A DNA stretch of 64,000 nucleotides, taken from positions 558,001 to 622,000 of the forward strand of contig NZ_CP053439.1 in NCBI RefSeq assembly GCF_000769405.2, in the 5' to 3' direction. Source of the stretch: Rhizobium brockwellii. Its GTDB lineage: Bacteria > Pseudomonadota > Alphaproteobacteria > Rhizobiales > Rhizobiaceae. The notes beneath the pieces are model-generated. The model saw only the letters and a list, made by a program, of their open reading frames with translations, ran no database searches and had not been told where the DNA came from. Positions 38,530-47,724 of this stretch are shown piece by piece. Numbering within the stretch: the stretch's first letter is position 1; each line of letters begins with the position of its first letter. Both the position numbers and the translations under genes were made by a program.

Positions 38530-38931
38530 ATGAGTCAGTCGAAACGTCCTGATGTGGCGGAAATACGTGTGCCGTTTCGCGATGTCGATATGACCGGCCA
38601 GATGTTTCTGGCCTCCTATATTTCCTATGCCGAGTCCGTGCTTGCGAGCTTCTGGTCGTCACGGCCCGATGTCGACGACGAACCGCTCTACAGCCCCAGC
38701 AAGGTTTCCTGCTTTCTCCACCGCCCGCTCCACTATGACGAGCCGGCAACCTTCACCGCCGCCGTCGACAAGATCGGCATGCATTCCATCGGCTTCCTCG
38801 TTTCGATCGACACCGGGGAGGAGCGTGCCGCCGAGGTCGAGATCATCTGGCAGGCCCGCACCCGCGAAGACCAGTCGCCGGCCTCGCTACCGGAGGAAAC
38901 GCGCGACTGGCTTTATCGGTTTTTGGATTAG
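38530..38931 (+). CDS. Acyl-CoA thioesterase-like hot-dog protein
   Basis: 133 residues from ATG 38530; an in-frame GTG at 38494 lies inside the repeat and is less likely. The N-terminal VPFRDVDMTGQMFLASYISY (about 13-32) corresponds to the 4HBT hot-dog catalytic helix region (usually F-x-D-x-D-x-x-G-H), with Met-Phe replacing the usual His-Val. The rest has typical strands (YDEPATFTAAVDKIG). Probably a YbgC/FadM-type thioesterase; substrate unknown. AAGG is about 13 bases upstream, so translation may be modest. Confidence 0.75.
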   Translation: MSQSKRPDVAEIRVPFRDVDMTGQMFLASYISYAESVLASFWSSRPDVDDEPLYSPSKVSCFLHRPLHYDEPATFTAAVDKIGMHSIGFLVSIDTGEERAAEVEIIWQARTREDQSPASLPEETRDWLYRFLD

Positions 38932-39012
38932 GGCGTTATGCGGGCGGCGGGATGCGCTTTCGTTTTCACTCCGCTCCGTTGATCTGCAGATGTTGGCAAT
39001 CAGAATCTCCAA

Positions 39013-40080
39013 ATGACAAAATCCGATATTTTACCACCTGATCTGCAGGAACTGCTCGTTATCATTGGGGAGCGTCTGAATAGCGGCCAAAACGTCGAAG
39101 CGCAGCTTCCGTCCGCTGTAGCGGGCATATTGTCTCTCCCTGCTGCGACGATAAGCCAATCGGCTCCGGCGATTGCAACATCCGCAAAGCTATATCATCG
39201 GCGTCCGGAGCCCGCATGGCTTGGCAGACTGTTGCGGCCTCATCTCACTGATAAGCAGCAATTGTTGAAATTACCCGACCTTCGTTACCTATTCCTGTTT
39301 CACTGCGATGGACGTATGAGGGAGGCTGCCCTCAAGAGGACAACCGGCGGGCTGCAAAGTTCCTTTCTGTTCGCTGCAATCGCCATACGTCTGAATGACT
39401 GGGCGGAGCCAGTCCGCGCTGCTGCGTTTGCCTGTGCGAAGCGGTGCTTCCCCCTTACCTCGGCGGAGGTAATCGCCAATGCCGTGACCTCCCTGCTTTT
39501 GCACCAAGACAGTTGGGGAAGATGGGGTGTTGAACGAGAGGCCATGGAGACGACACTGGCGAGGCCTGACGTTGGCGAACAGCTCGCCAATATCCTTTGC
39601 GAAGCGCAAACCGGGCCGACGTCCCGGATTTTTCGTCTCGTGTTGAAGAACGGTTCGATAGATCCCCATTTGCCCAGACTGGCGGCAAGCGCGCAACAGC
39701 CCTGGGTTCGTGCCATGGCAGTCAAAGTCATTGCGGAGGGGCGTGCGGGCTGGCAAGTTGGCTGGGAGTGGAAGTGGATAGACAAGTCTATGGGAAAACG
39801 GGTGCAGGAGCCTAAATTTAACTTCCGAGACCTCCTGTTCCCATTCGATAAAGCGGCCGTCGTCAGGGCCGCCGCGTCAGATGGATCAGCAATCGTACGA
39901 CGCGCCGCACTGGCGGCCGTTATTCAGCACTGGCGTGGAAGCCGGGAGGCTGAGGAACTCGCATCGACGCTAATAGCTGATCCGAGTCCTTCAGTGAGGG
40001 AACGCGCCGCTTTCATCCTATCGAGAAAAGGTGGACCTGCTAATCCGCGTGATGCGGTTGGGATACAACCTTTGCAATAG
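39013..40080 (+). CDS. Uncharacterised HEAT-repeat-like protein
   Basis: 355 residues, no signal peptide or membrane span. Rich in amphipathic helices ending in the pattern V-R-A-A-A-x-x-A, for example WAEPVRAAAFACAKR (about 138-152), QPWVRAMAVKVI (about 231-242), DGSAIVRRAALAAVI (about 293-307) and PSPSVRERAAFIL (about 327-339). This is typical of HEAT or armadillo-like scaffolds. A central Trp-rich segment (SWGRWGVEREAM, about 174-185) is unusual. Composition is visibly less GC-rich than the flanks. No enzyme motif and no recognised family; a scaffold or immunity-type role is possible but only a guess. Confidence 0.7.
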   Translation: MTKSDILPPDLQELLVIIGERLNSGQNVEAQLPSAVAGILSLPAATISQSAPAIATSAKLYHRRPEPAWLGRLLRPHLTDKQQLLKLPDLRYLFLFHCDGRMREAALKRTTGGLQSSFLFAAIAIRLNDWAEPVRAAAFACAKRCFPLTSAEVIANAVTSLLLHQDSWGRWGVEREAMETTLARPDVGEQLANILCEAQTGPTSRIFRLVLKNGSIDPHLPRLAASAQQPWVRAMAVKVIAEGRAGWQVGWEWKWIDKSMGKRVQEPKFNFRDLLFPFDKAAVVRAAASDGSAIVRRAALAAVIQHWRGSREAEELASTLIADPSPSVRERAAFILSRKGGPANPRDAVGIQPLQ

Positions 40081-40211
40081 ACGGGCAAAGTTCTTTCGGC
40101 TGGTACCGTCGAAAAACTCCGCGTCCGCCTTTCAAATGACTATGAACTCCGGCTTGCATCAACGTAAAATGATGAACGTCATGCGCGCGATCGGCCGGAG
40201 CCCAAGCCCGG

Positions 40212-40883
40212 CTATGCGATGACCGGCTCTGAAACGCTCTTTCGCGAACTCCACTCCTCCTTGGTCTGGGTCTTGATGTCGAACTGGTCGCGCGTCCTGG
40301 TGTAGGTATGGCCACCCATTCGTCCGACGGCGTCCATCAGTTTCTGGTCGATATGCAGGTTCGCCGGATTGACCGCATCGCTTCTGACATAGACGCCGAG
40401 CACTTCGCCGAGGATGATTTCGCGCGCCGGGCCGACCTGCAGGGTGGTGTGGCGGCGGCATTCGAGCGCTGCGGGCGCTGCCAGGATGCGGGGACTTCTG
40501 ACCATCTGTCCCGGCGCCGTTGCCAGTCCGGCTTCGGAGAGTTCGTCGACCTCAGGTCCGAACTTGATGGCGCAGACTTCCATCTGGTCGACGAGGGCGT
40601 CATCGCAGATATGCACCGTGAACTCGCCGGTTTCGCGGATGTTGCGGGCGGTATCCTTGAAGCGCATGTCGGCATAATTCTCGACGCCGATGGCGACGAT
40701 CGCCGGGTCGTGGGTGAGGACGTTGAAGAAGCTGAACGGGCCGGCATTCGGCAGGCCTTCCTTGCTCACCGTCGTCACCAGCGCGATGGGGCGGGGAATG
40801 ACCGTGCCGATGAGGATCTTGTAACGCTCGCGCTCGGTCAGCTTGGCGAAATCGAAATGCGTGTGTTGTTTATGATGGGTCAT
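40212..40883 (-). CDS. Flavin reductase family protein
   Basis: 223 residues from ATG 40883, one base after the stop of the M24 gene. FMN-binding split-barrel fold: RERYKILIGTVIPRPIALVTTV (start about 17) and PFSFFNVLTHDPAIVAIG (about 48-65) followed by KDTARNIRETGEFTVHI are characteristic. Such proteins reduce flavin with NAD(P)H or act as flavoenzymes by themselves. Last gene of the leftward ABC/M24 operon, so probably helps convert the imported substrate, perhaps supplying reduced flavin to an unlinked monooxygenase. That role is inference. Confidence 0.87.
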   Translation of the reverse strand: MTHHKQHTHFDFAKLTERERYKILIGTVIPRPIALVTTVSKEGLPNAGPFSFFNVLTHDPAIVAIGVENYADMRFKDTARNIRETGEFTVHICDDALVDQMEVCAIKFGPEVDELSEAGLATAPGQMVRSPRILAAPAALECRRHTTLQVGPAREIILGEVLGVYVRSDAVNPANLHIDQKLMDAVGRMGGHTYTRTRDQFDIKTQTKEEWSSRKSVSEPVIA

Positions 40884-40884
40884 G

Positions 40885-42306
40885 TCAGGCCTCGGCAGCG
40901 ACGCGGTGGGTTTCAAGCGGGGTATGGCGGCTGAGATTCTCGAAACCGTCCTTGGTCACGACATACATGTCGCCGATGTTGCAGCCGGCCGACAGCGGTT
41001 CCAGCCACTGCGTGTGCAGCACGAAGACCATGCCCTCCTCCATCCTGTCGTAGTTATGCGAGGAGATGTTGAAGCTGTTCTGGCCGCCGGCCATGCCAAC
41101 CGAATGGCCGAGGTTCGGATTGTGCGGTCCGTGCTTTGCCGGATAGACGTGCATGAGCTTGCGGCCCTGCGCCTCCCAGTCGATGTCCTTTACATACTGA
41201 TTGGGGATCAGGCGTGCTCCGCCGTCTTCCATCGGCGACCAGTTATAGGGCATGGTTCGCGCCTCGGCTGAGGTGAGCATGCCGCGCTCGATCATCGGCT
41301 CGAAGGCGGCATTGTTGACGTCGCGCATCAATGCGCCGGGCCTAATCAGCTTTTCGGCCCGCTTGACGCCTTCGGTGCAGGCTGCAAGCACATCCTCCTG
41401 ATGGCTGCTGATGTCGCCGATCGCGATCATGCGGGCGGTCTGGGCCGTGTAGCCGCGATAGGTGACGTTGGAGATATAAAGGTTGATGAGGTCGCCGGGT
41501 CGGACGATGTGGCCATAGGGTTTGCCACAATGAGTGCCGAATTCGTTGATGCCGATCTGGTAGCCGTCGCCCGTTTCGCCGCCGAGCGACATCTGCGCAT
41601 AGGTGAAGGCGGCAAGGATTTCATGGTCGGTGACGCCTGACTTCGCCACATGATAGGCGGCCTGCGTGCCGATGCTGATCAGCTGGGCGGCGGCGCGGAA
41701 CATCTCGATCTCGGGCAGTGAGCGGAGTTTCTGCATGCGGTCGAGAATGGCGTTGTCGGCGACGAACTTGCTCTTCGGCAGCAGTTCGTCGAGCGCAGAC
41801 CAGAAGGTCAGCGACGTACGGTCGCCGATCCTACCGATCTGGGCCTTGGCAAGACCGAGACTGGCGAGAACCTCGGCGCATTTCTCGGCGGTCTTGATGA
41901 CGGAATCGCCCGGACGGTCGGCATATTCGCGGCCGATCGGGCCGATCTGCCAGATTTCGTCGACGAGCACAGGCTCGCCGCCCGGCGGCAGCAGGACGGA
42001 TTGGGTGAAGAAGGACAGAAGCACCATCGCTTTGTCGGCATCGGTCGGAATGATCAGCACGCCTTCTCGCATCCAGTCGCAGATGTAACGCAGATAGGCA
42101 TTCGAAGCGTGGAACCAGCCGACGCTGCCGGCATGGACGATCAGCGCGTCATGACCGGCCTCGACCGCCTGACGACGAATTCTGCGAAGGCGATCCTCGA
42201 ACTCTTCGACAGGAAGCGGCAAGGGCGCGGAGAAGTCGAAATCCGGTTGGAAATCGGCCAGCAGCGATCCCATCCCGCCGCCTGCGTTTGTCGCGCGCAT
42301 GTTCAT
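40885..42306 (-). CDS. M24 (pita-bread fold) hydrolase lacking canonical metal ligands
   Basis: 473 residues; AAGGA 9 bases before ATG 42306. N-terminal creatinase-like domain (about 35-180) and C-terminal M24 domain (about 200-460). By eye, the metal-binding residues of aminopeptidase P/methionine aminopeptidase are replaced: the first Asp region reads INLYISNVTYRG, the second GYTAQTAR in place of GY-S-D-x-TR, and the first Glu region reads MVFVLHTQWLEP. The His motif is GHSVGMAGGQ. Loss of these ligands is typical of creatinase-type hydrolases rather than metallopeptidases. Likely acts on the substrate of the upstream ABC importer. Confidence 0.85.
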   Translation of the reverse strand: MNMRATNAGGGMGSLLADFQPDFDFSAPLPLPVEEFEDRLRRIRRQAVEAGHDALIVHAGSVGWFHASNAYLRYICDWMREGVLIIPTDADKAMVLLSFFTQSVLLPPGGEPVLVDEIWQIGPIGREYADRPGDSVIKTAEKCAEVLASLGLAKAQIGRIGDRTSLTFWSALDELLPKSKFVADNAILDRMQKLRSLPEIEMFRAAAQLISIGTQAAYHVAKSGVTDHEILAAFTYAQMSLGGETGDGYQIGINEFGTHCGKPYGHIVRPGDLINLYISNVTYRGYTAQTARMIAIGDISSHQEDVLAACTEGVKRAEKLIRPGALMRDVNNAAFEPMIERGMLTSAEARTMPYNWSPMEDGGARLIPNQYVKDIDWEAQGRKLMHVYPAKHGPHNPNLGHSVGMAGGQNSFNISSHNYDRMEEGMVFVLHTQWLEPLSAGCNIGDMYVVTKDGFENLSRHTPLETHRVAAEA

Positions 42307-42351
42307 GAGTTTGTTCCTTCCAATTCAAGCATAGGTCAAATAACGGATCGT

Positions 42352-43173
42352 TCAGGCCTGCCGCGGCGGCGCGAGAACGCGCCGGGCAACCAGCAGTCCG
42401 ACCAGCGTCACGGCGATCAGAATTCCGGAGATTGCCGCGACGCGCACATCGAGCGATTCCTCGATCAGCGCGAACATGCGCAGCGGCAGGACCGTCGTAC
42501 GGGCGTCGGCGAGGAAAAGCGATACCGACACATTGTCGAGCGACTGGATGAAGACGAGGAATGCACCGGCCAGAATGCCGGGCATCAATAGCGGCAGGGT
42601 GACGCGCCGGAGTGTCATGAACCAGCTCGCGCCCATCGTCGTCGATGCCTCGGCAAGCGAGGGGTTGAGACCCTGGGCGACAACGGAGGCGGCGCGGTAC
42701 ATCAGCGGCCCGAAGACCACGACATGGCCAGCCACGGTCAGCCAGAGCGACGGCTTGAAGCCGATGAAGTTGGCGACGATCAAGGCGGCAAGACCGTAGA
42801 CCAGGCTCGGCAGGACGAGCGGGGCGAGCAGCAGCGGCTCGATGGTGCCGGCGGTGCTGCGCTTCATGCGCGTCATGCCGATGGTTGCCGGAACCGCAAA
42901 GATCAGCGATCCGAGGACGGCAAGGCCGGCAATCTTCAGCGAGTTCCAGGCGGCGATATGTTCGGTTGCCGAGCGAACGGGATCGAGCAGCGCCGCGTAC
43001 CACCTGAGCGAAAAGCCCTGCGGCGGATATTTCAATGTCTGCCCCGAGGTAAACGACATCGTCAGCGCAATCACGATCGGTGCGACCAGATAGATGACGC
43101 AGAGCCCGCCGAAACCGTAGACGAATGCCTTGTAGAGCATGACGGGAATGGGATTTTCGCGACGATCACGCAT
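42352..43173 (-). CDS. ABC transporter permease, PotC type
   Basis: 273 residues, about six membrane segments. The cytoplasmic EAA loop that docks with the ATPase is EASTTMGASWFMTLRRVTLP (about 173-192). Resembles the second permease of spermidine/putrescine-type importers. Overlaps the upstream permease gene by 8 bases. The first membrane segment is near 12-35. Belongs to the leftward operon encoding ATPase, binding protein and two permeases. Confidence 0.9.
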   Translation of the reverse strand: MRDRRENPIPVMLYKAFVYGFGGLCVIYLVAPIVIALTMSFTSGQTLKYPPQGFSLRWYAALLDPVRSATEHIAAWNSLKIAGLAVLGSLIFAVPATIGMTRMKRSTAGTIEPLLLAPLVLPSLVYGLAALIVANFIGFKPSLWLTVAGHVVVFGPLMYRAASVVAQGLNPSLAEASTTMGASWFMTLRRVTLPLLMPGILAGAFLVFIQSLDNVSVSLFLADARTTVLPLRMFALIEESLDVRVAAISGILIAVTLVGLLVARRVLAPPRQA

Positions 43174-43996
43174 GACCGACCAACCTCCTGTGACGGGACA
43201 TCATGGTAAGGGCGACCAGCAGGCAGCCGGTGGACAGCAGCAGGACGACGGCGATGGCCGAGGCCAGTGGCCAGTCGAACAGCGTGCCGACTTCGCGATA
43301 GATCAACTGCGGAACATAGACGTTGCGCGCGCCGCCGATGACGGCCTGGGTAACGAAGGAACTGCTGGTGCTGGCAAAGACCAGGATCCAGCCCGCCAGC
43401 AGGCCCGGCAGCATCAGCGGCAAAAGCACGGTGACAAAGATGCGCCAGGGACCGGCGCCGGAAACCTGAGCCGCTTCTGTCAGTTGCACCGGCGTACGCG
43501 ACAGGATGGCAATCAGCGGCAGGATGATCAGCGGCAGATCGATCTGGCACATGGCCATGATCAGGCCGAGTTCGGTAAACAGCAGGCTGGTCGGCATGCC
43601 CGTCAGGCCGAGCCCGACCAGCGCTTCGCTGATCGGCCCCTGGCGCCCGAGGATGACGATCCAGGCGAAGGTGCGCACGACATTGCTGGTCAGCATCGGA
43701 ATGAGCGTCAGGAAGATCAGAACCTGCCGCAGGTTTCTGCCGCCGTGCCAGTAGAGGAGTGCGATCGGCACGCCGAGCAAGGTCGTGCCGATGACGGTTT
43801 CGAGCCCGAGCCTTGCAGTATTGACGAGGACGCGGAAATTGAACGCGTCGCCGAAGAAGCGGGCATAATGTTCGAGGGTCGCTCCGCCGGGGCCGGCGAA
43901 GCTGAAACCGACGAGGACGGCGAGCGGCGTTGCGAAGAACGCCACGGAAAGCAACAGCATCGGTAGGACGTATGGGAAGCCGCTCGCCTTCATCAC
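43166..43996 (-). CDS. ABC transporter permease, PotB type
   Basis: 276 residues with six predicted membrane segments, the first at about 8-32. EAA loop: EAAQVSGAGPWRIFVTVLLP (about 174-193). First permease of the polyamine/opine-type importer. Six bases after the binding-protein stop and overlapping the second permease, so all are translationally linked. Confidence 0.9.
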   Translation of the reverse strand: MMKASGFPYVLPMLLLSVAFFATPLAVLVGFSFAGPGGATLEHYARFFGDAFNFRVLVNTARLGLETVIGTTLLGVPIALLYWHGGRNLRQVLIFLTLIPMLTSNVVRTFAWIVILGRQGPISEALVGLGLTGMPTSLLFTELGLIMAMCQIDLPLIILPLIAILSRTPVQLTEAAQVSGAGPWRIFVTVLLPLMLPGLLAGWILVFASTSSSFVTQAVIGGARNVYVPQLIYREVGTLFDWPLASAIAVVLLLSTGCLLVALTMMSRHRRLVGHA

Positions 43997-44002
43997 ATCA
44001 CC

Positions 44003-45052
44003 TCAACCGGCAACGAGCGCGTCGAACTGGCGGATCCAGTCGTCGCGGTTCTTGTTGATCGCGACCCAGTCCGGATAGACCATGGTCTTGATCTGGTCGC
44101 GGGTGACATAGGCTTCGATGCCGGGTGTCAGCGCCACGTCCTTGTTGGTCGGGAACATCTCGGTCGGCGGCTCCTTGAGCTGGTCCTGGGCGGCCTTGGA
44201 GATGGCGGCATCCATATAGGCATAGGCCGCATCGAGATTGGCCGAGCCCTTGGTCAGGTGGATGTTGACGGGGGCTGCCGGCGAGCCGGTTTCCGGATGG
44301 ACGAACTCGGCGTTGAGGCCGAGGCTCTTCAGATGGGCGACATTGCCGGTCGAGCACATGAAGACGGCGATTTCGCCCTGCTGGAACAGCGTCATCTGAT
44401 GGTTGGTGCTGTCGACCACGCCCTTCAGATGCTCCGGATGGTCCTTGAACAGCTTGAAGACGGCGTCCATGTCGTTCGGGCCGGAGCCGAAGATCTTGGC
44501 GATCTCGGTATAGGCCATCACGGCGGTGTTCGAGGCAAAGCCGGTCCAGGAAACCTTGCCGCTAAAGGCCGGGTTTTCGAAGAGATCGCGATAACCCTTC
44601 GGCTTCGGAACGAGATCGGGATTGTAGGCAATGCCGTTGACTTCGATGGTCACGGTCGGGCCGTATTCGCCCTGGAAGGACGGATCGAGCATGCCCCAGT
44701 TCTTGAGCTTGCTCGGATCGATCTTCTGGATGAGATCCTTCTCGATGGCGACCGCCATCTGGCCGGGCGACATCAGCAGCGTGTCATAGGGCGGGTTGCC
44801 GGGGCTTGCCATGATCTTGGCAAGCTGGTCCTGCGCCATCGCCGGGGCAATGGTCAGGTCATAGCCTGCATCCTTGACCATCGGCGTCAGCACTGTGCGG
44901 TAGGCGTCTTCCCAGCTGCCCGGGAAAGTGGCGGCAACGGCTCCGCCGCCGGCAGCGCGGGCGGAAAGCGGAAGCATGGCCGATGCGGCGGCACCGGCCG
45001 CCAGGAAACCGAACCCACGACGGGTAATCTGAAAGTCCTTCATCTCGTTCAC
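44003..45052 (-). CDS. ABC transporter substrate-binding protein, PotD type, Tat-exported
   Basis: 349 residues. The N-terminus carries a twin-arginine signal, ITRRGFGFLAAG (about 8-19) followed by a hydrophobic stretch and an ARAA cleavage site near 32-35. The mature part is a type-II periplasmic binding protein of the spermidine/putrescine (SBP_bac_6/8) group, with a WEDAYRTVLTP opening. Tat export suggests folding before secretion. Ligand unknown; homologues bind polyamines, opines or Fe. Its ATG overlaps the ATPase stop by 4 bases. Confidence 0.9.
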   Translation of the reverse strand: MNEMKDFQITRRGFGFLAAGAAASAMLPLSARAAGGGAVAATFPGSWEDAYRTVLTPMVKDAGYDLTIAPAMAQDQLAKIMASPGNPPYDTLLMSPGQMAVAIEKDLIQKIDPSKLKNWGMLDPSFQGEYGPTVTIEVNGIAYNPDLVPKPKGYRDLFENPAFSGKVSWTGFASNTAVMAYTEIAKIFGSGPNDMDAVFKLFKDHPEHLKGVVDSTNHQMTLFQQGEIAVFMCSTGNVAHLKSLGLNAEFVHPETGSPAAPVNIHLTKGSANLDAAYAYMDAAISKAAQDQLKEPPTEMFPTNKDVALTPGIEAYVTRDQIKTMVYPDWVAINKNRDDWIRQFDALVAG

Positions 45053-46182
45053 CTCTGTTGATCTGTTTCTTCACTCATGATTTCCGGTTCGGCCGGAAAG
45101 GCGTGACACCGTGCGGTGTCGATCTCGGCAAATAGCGGCGTTCCCGGTTCGGGAATGAATGTGGTGGGGCCTCTGACCTCGGAGGCGCGCAGGCCCGTAC
45201 CGTCTTCGAGGGCAAGGTCATGGACGAGGGAAGGGCCGAGGGGCACGGAGACCGTCATGCGAACCGGCAGGGTGCTTTCGCTCGGCTGCGTCGACAGGCG
45301 AACCTCTTCCGGCCGGAAGGTGATCGTGACCTTCGAGCCGAGGGTAAAATTCAGCCGGCGCGGCAGGAGCAGGGTCCGGTCATTCGCAAGGCCGATCAGC
45401 GTGCTCTCGGCATCGAGCCGCAGCACCGTTCCATTGAGCAGGTTTGCCTGGCCGATGAAGGTATTGACGAAGAGCGTCTTCGGGCGGTCATAGACGGTCA
45501 TCGGCGTGTCGATCTGCTCGACATTGCCCTTGTTCATCAGCACCAGGCGGTTTGCGAGGCTCTGGGCTTCCTCCTGGTCGTGCGTGACGATCAGTGTCGT
45601 GATGCCGAGCGTCTTCTGCAGGTGCAGCAGCTCCACCTGCAGATCGAAACGCAGGGCGCGGTCGAGCGCGCCGAAGGGTTCGTCGAGAAGCAGAAGGGAG
45701 GGGCGCCCGGCGATGGCGCGGGCGACGGCGACGCGCTGCTGCTGTCCGCCGGAGAGTTCGCGCGGCAGGCGGTTGCCATAATCCTTGAGCCTGACGAGAG
45801 ACAGCATCTCCTCGACGCGCGCCTTGCGCTCGGCGCGGGGAAGCTTCTGGCAGGCCAGCGGATAGGCGATGTTTTCTGCGACCGTCAAATGCGGAAACAA
45901 AGCATAGTTCTGAAAGACCATGCCGACGCCGCGTGAGCGGGCCGAGACATCGGCCAGATCTCTCTCTCCGAGCACAATCTTGCCCGCCTTCGGCTGAATC
46001 AGCCCGGCGATGGCGCGCAGTACGGTCGACTTGCCGCAGCCGCTCGGCCCGAGCAGGGCAACGATCTCGCCGGCCTCGATGTCGAAAGCCACGTCGCCGA
46101 TGGCATTCTGGCCACCGTAACTATGGGTGAGGCCCTGAACGCTGAGCCGCTTGCGTTCAGCCATATTCGGTATGCCTTGCAT
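45049..46182 (-). CDS. ABC transporter ATP-binding protein, PotA type
   Basis: 377 residues from ATG 46182, which has GGGAGG 5 bases upstream; the frame is open 34 codons further but without family-like sequence. Walker A GPSGCGKST (about 45-53), Q loop FQNYALFPH, signature LSGGQQQR (about 145-152), Walker B LLLLDEPFGALD (about 164-175), His switch VTHDQEEA. C-terminal TOBE domain (about 290-360). Energises the polyamine-type importer encoded after it. First gene of the leftward operon, divergent from the amino-acid-type binding protein gene. Confidence 0.93.
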   Translation of the reverse strand: MQGIPNMAERKRLSVQGLTHSYGGQNAIGDVAFDIEAGEIVALLGPSGCGKSTVLRAIAGLIQPKAGKIVLGERDLADVSARSRGVGMVFQNYALFPHLTVAENIAYPLACQKLPRAERKARVEEMLSLVRLKDYGNRLPRELSGGQQQRVAVARAIAGRPSLLLLDEPFGALDRALRFDLQVELLHLQKTLGITTLIVTHDQEEAQSLANRLVLMNKGNVEQIDTPMTVYDRPKTLFVNTFIGQANLLNGTVLRLDAESTLIGLANDRTLLLPRRLNFTLGSKVTITFRPEEVRLSTQPSESTLPVRMTVSVPLGPSLVHDLALEDGTGLRASEVRGPTTFIPEPGTPLFAEIDTARCHAFPAEPEIMSEETDQQR

Positions 46183-46786
46183 AGGGCCTCCCTGGTTCTG
46201 GGTCGAGGTCACGGATTGCTGCGCTGTCTCCGGCACAAGACGGAGATGCGGTCCGGTGAGAAATTTTGCGTCGAGCTTGTTCATGAGAAACGGATTGCAA
46301 GCGGCATGCCAGTTTTGCCGTTCGGCATTGTCGTCAATGCCAAGTCAATGAAAATTAAGCGATAATTTAGACTTATAAAGTTTCGAAAGTTTATAATAAT
46401 GAGTATACGATTTAAAATTCGCATTTAGTTTTTGTTTAAATTTTCGCCAGCGTCGTATATTAAATGGGCAACAGATAGAAACGGCCGCGGCCCTGAACGG
46501 GCGATCAAGCGCCGAAAAGCACCGGGATTTGGCATCTGAAGAGGTGTTTTGGGTCTTGCGGGCGAATGAGGCGGTCAAAAGTGATGCGGCAGGGCAGGGG
46601 AGCGTAAAAATTGTGCAGCTACGTTCGAAACTTCATGCGAATTATATTGCGAAACTCCATCCGAAATGTCGACATCGACAGAAACCCTATTGATATCAGG
46701 TAATTATTGACGCGCCATTGCAGGTGGCACGGCGATTGCATGGATGATCCCGAGAATTCACCGGTACAAAAATGAAAGGGGATCAC
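46183..46786. promoter_or_regulatory. 604-bp divergent regulatory region between two transport operons
   Basis: Contains a markedly AT-rich stretch (46340-46460, tracts such as TTTAAAATT and TTTTTGTTTAAATTTT) likely to hold the leftward promoter(s), and, nearer the rightward gene, two direct repeats described separately. Short open frames here lack start sites and family resemblance. No riboswitch motif is recognised. Confidence 0.6.
46626..46665. promoter_or_regulatory. Pair of 16-bp direct repeats, candidate tandem operator
   Basis: CGAAACTTCATGCGAA (46626-46641) and CGAAACTCCATCCGAA (46650-46665) match at 14 of 16 positions with a 24-bp period. Each is bracketed by TTCG/CGAA-like half-sites. 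Located about 120-160 bases before the binding-protein start. A site for the GntR/FCD regulator encoded in the same operon is one possibility. Confidence 0.4.
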
Positions 46787-47719
46787 ATGATGCGCATCCA
46801 GAAAATCTTGAGGGCCGGAGTTGCCGGAGCGATGGTCTCTTTGATCGCGGCCTCTGCTTATGCCGCCGGAGGTGCCGCCGAGAAGATGACGCCCGATGCC
46901 GATGTCGCCAAGCTCCCCGGTGTCGTCCTCACGCAGAAACTGGCCGACGGGCTGCCGCCCTCCATCAAGTCGTCGGGCGTATTGAAGGTCGCGACCGACC
47001 TGACGCCGCCGATCAGCTTTCACGGCGAGGATGGCAAGCTGATCGGCATCGATGCCGATATCGCCGCCGCACTCGGCGTCATCCTGGGTGTCGATGTTGA
47101 GATGACCGATGTCGGTGCGGGTGCCGCAATCGTGCCCTCCATATTGGCAAAGCGCTTCGACCTCTCGATCTCGGGAATCAACGACGATCCGGAGTTGGAA
47201 AAGCAGGTCGACGTCATCGACTACATGTATGACGCGACGACGATCATGACGATTAAGGACAATCCTCTCGCCATCAAGGGCATGGAGGATCTGTGCGGCA
47301 AGAAGGTCGCCGTTCCCGTCGGCACCTTCCAGGCGAAGATGGTCGAGGCGGCATCGGCCAAATGCGCGACCCCGGTCAATATCATGTCGATCCCGAAAAT
47401 GCCGGATGTGCTTCAGGCCGTTCGCACAGGGCGGGCTGACGCCACGGTCAACGGTTACGCCACCAGCGTCTACACGACCGAACACCAAACCGGAAACGGC
47501 AAGGGCCTGCAGGCGCTGCCGGATATCCGCCTTGCCGTCGGTTATCTCGGCATGCTGACGGCAAAGGACAATCCGCAACTGCGCGACAGCGTCGTCGCCG
47601 CCCTGCAGCAGATGGTGGATTCGGGCGCCTACGAGACCATCATGAAGAAGTGGAGCCTTGGACCGCTGGCCGTGAAGACCGTCAAGGTCAACGATGCCGC
47701 CAGCATGCCTGCGGATTGA
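46787..47719 (+). CDS. ABC transporter substrate-binding protein, polar amino-acid type
   Basis: 310 residues from ATG 46787 (AAGGGGA 5 bases upstream). Signal peptide 1-25 (GVAGAMVSLIAASAYA core), then an SBP_bac_3 domain: VLKVATDLTPPISFHGEDGK (about 66-85) and GIDADIAAALGVILGVDVE, and the FDLSISGINDDPE hinge segment. Periplasmic, likely for amino acids or related small solutes. Five bases before the permease start, one operon. Confidence 0.9.
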   Translation: MMRIQKILRAGVAGAMVSLIAASAYAAGGAAEKMTPDADVAKLPGVVLTQKLADGLPPSIKSSGVLKVATDLTPPISFHGEDGKLIGIDADIAAALGVILGVDVEMTDVGAGAAIVPSILAKRFDLSISGINDDPELEKQVDVIDYMYDATTIMTIKDNPLAIKGMEDLCGKKVAVPVGTFQAKMVEAASAKCATPVNIMSIPKMPDVLQAVRTGRADATVNGYATSVYTTEHQTGNGKGLQALPDIRLAVGYLGMLTAKDNPQLRDSVVAALQQMVDSGAYETIMKKWSLGPLAVKTVKVNDAASMPAD

Positions 47720-47724
47720 CGCCG

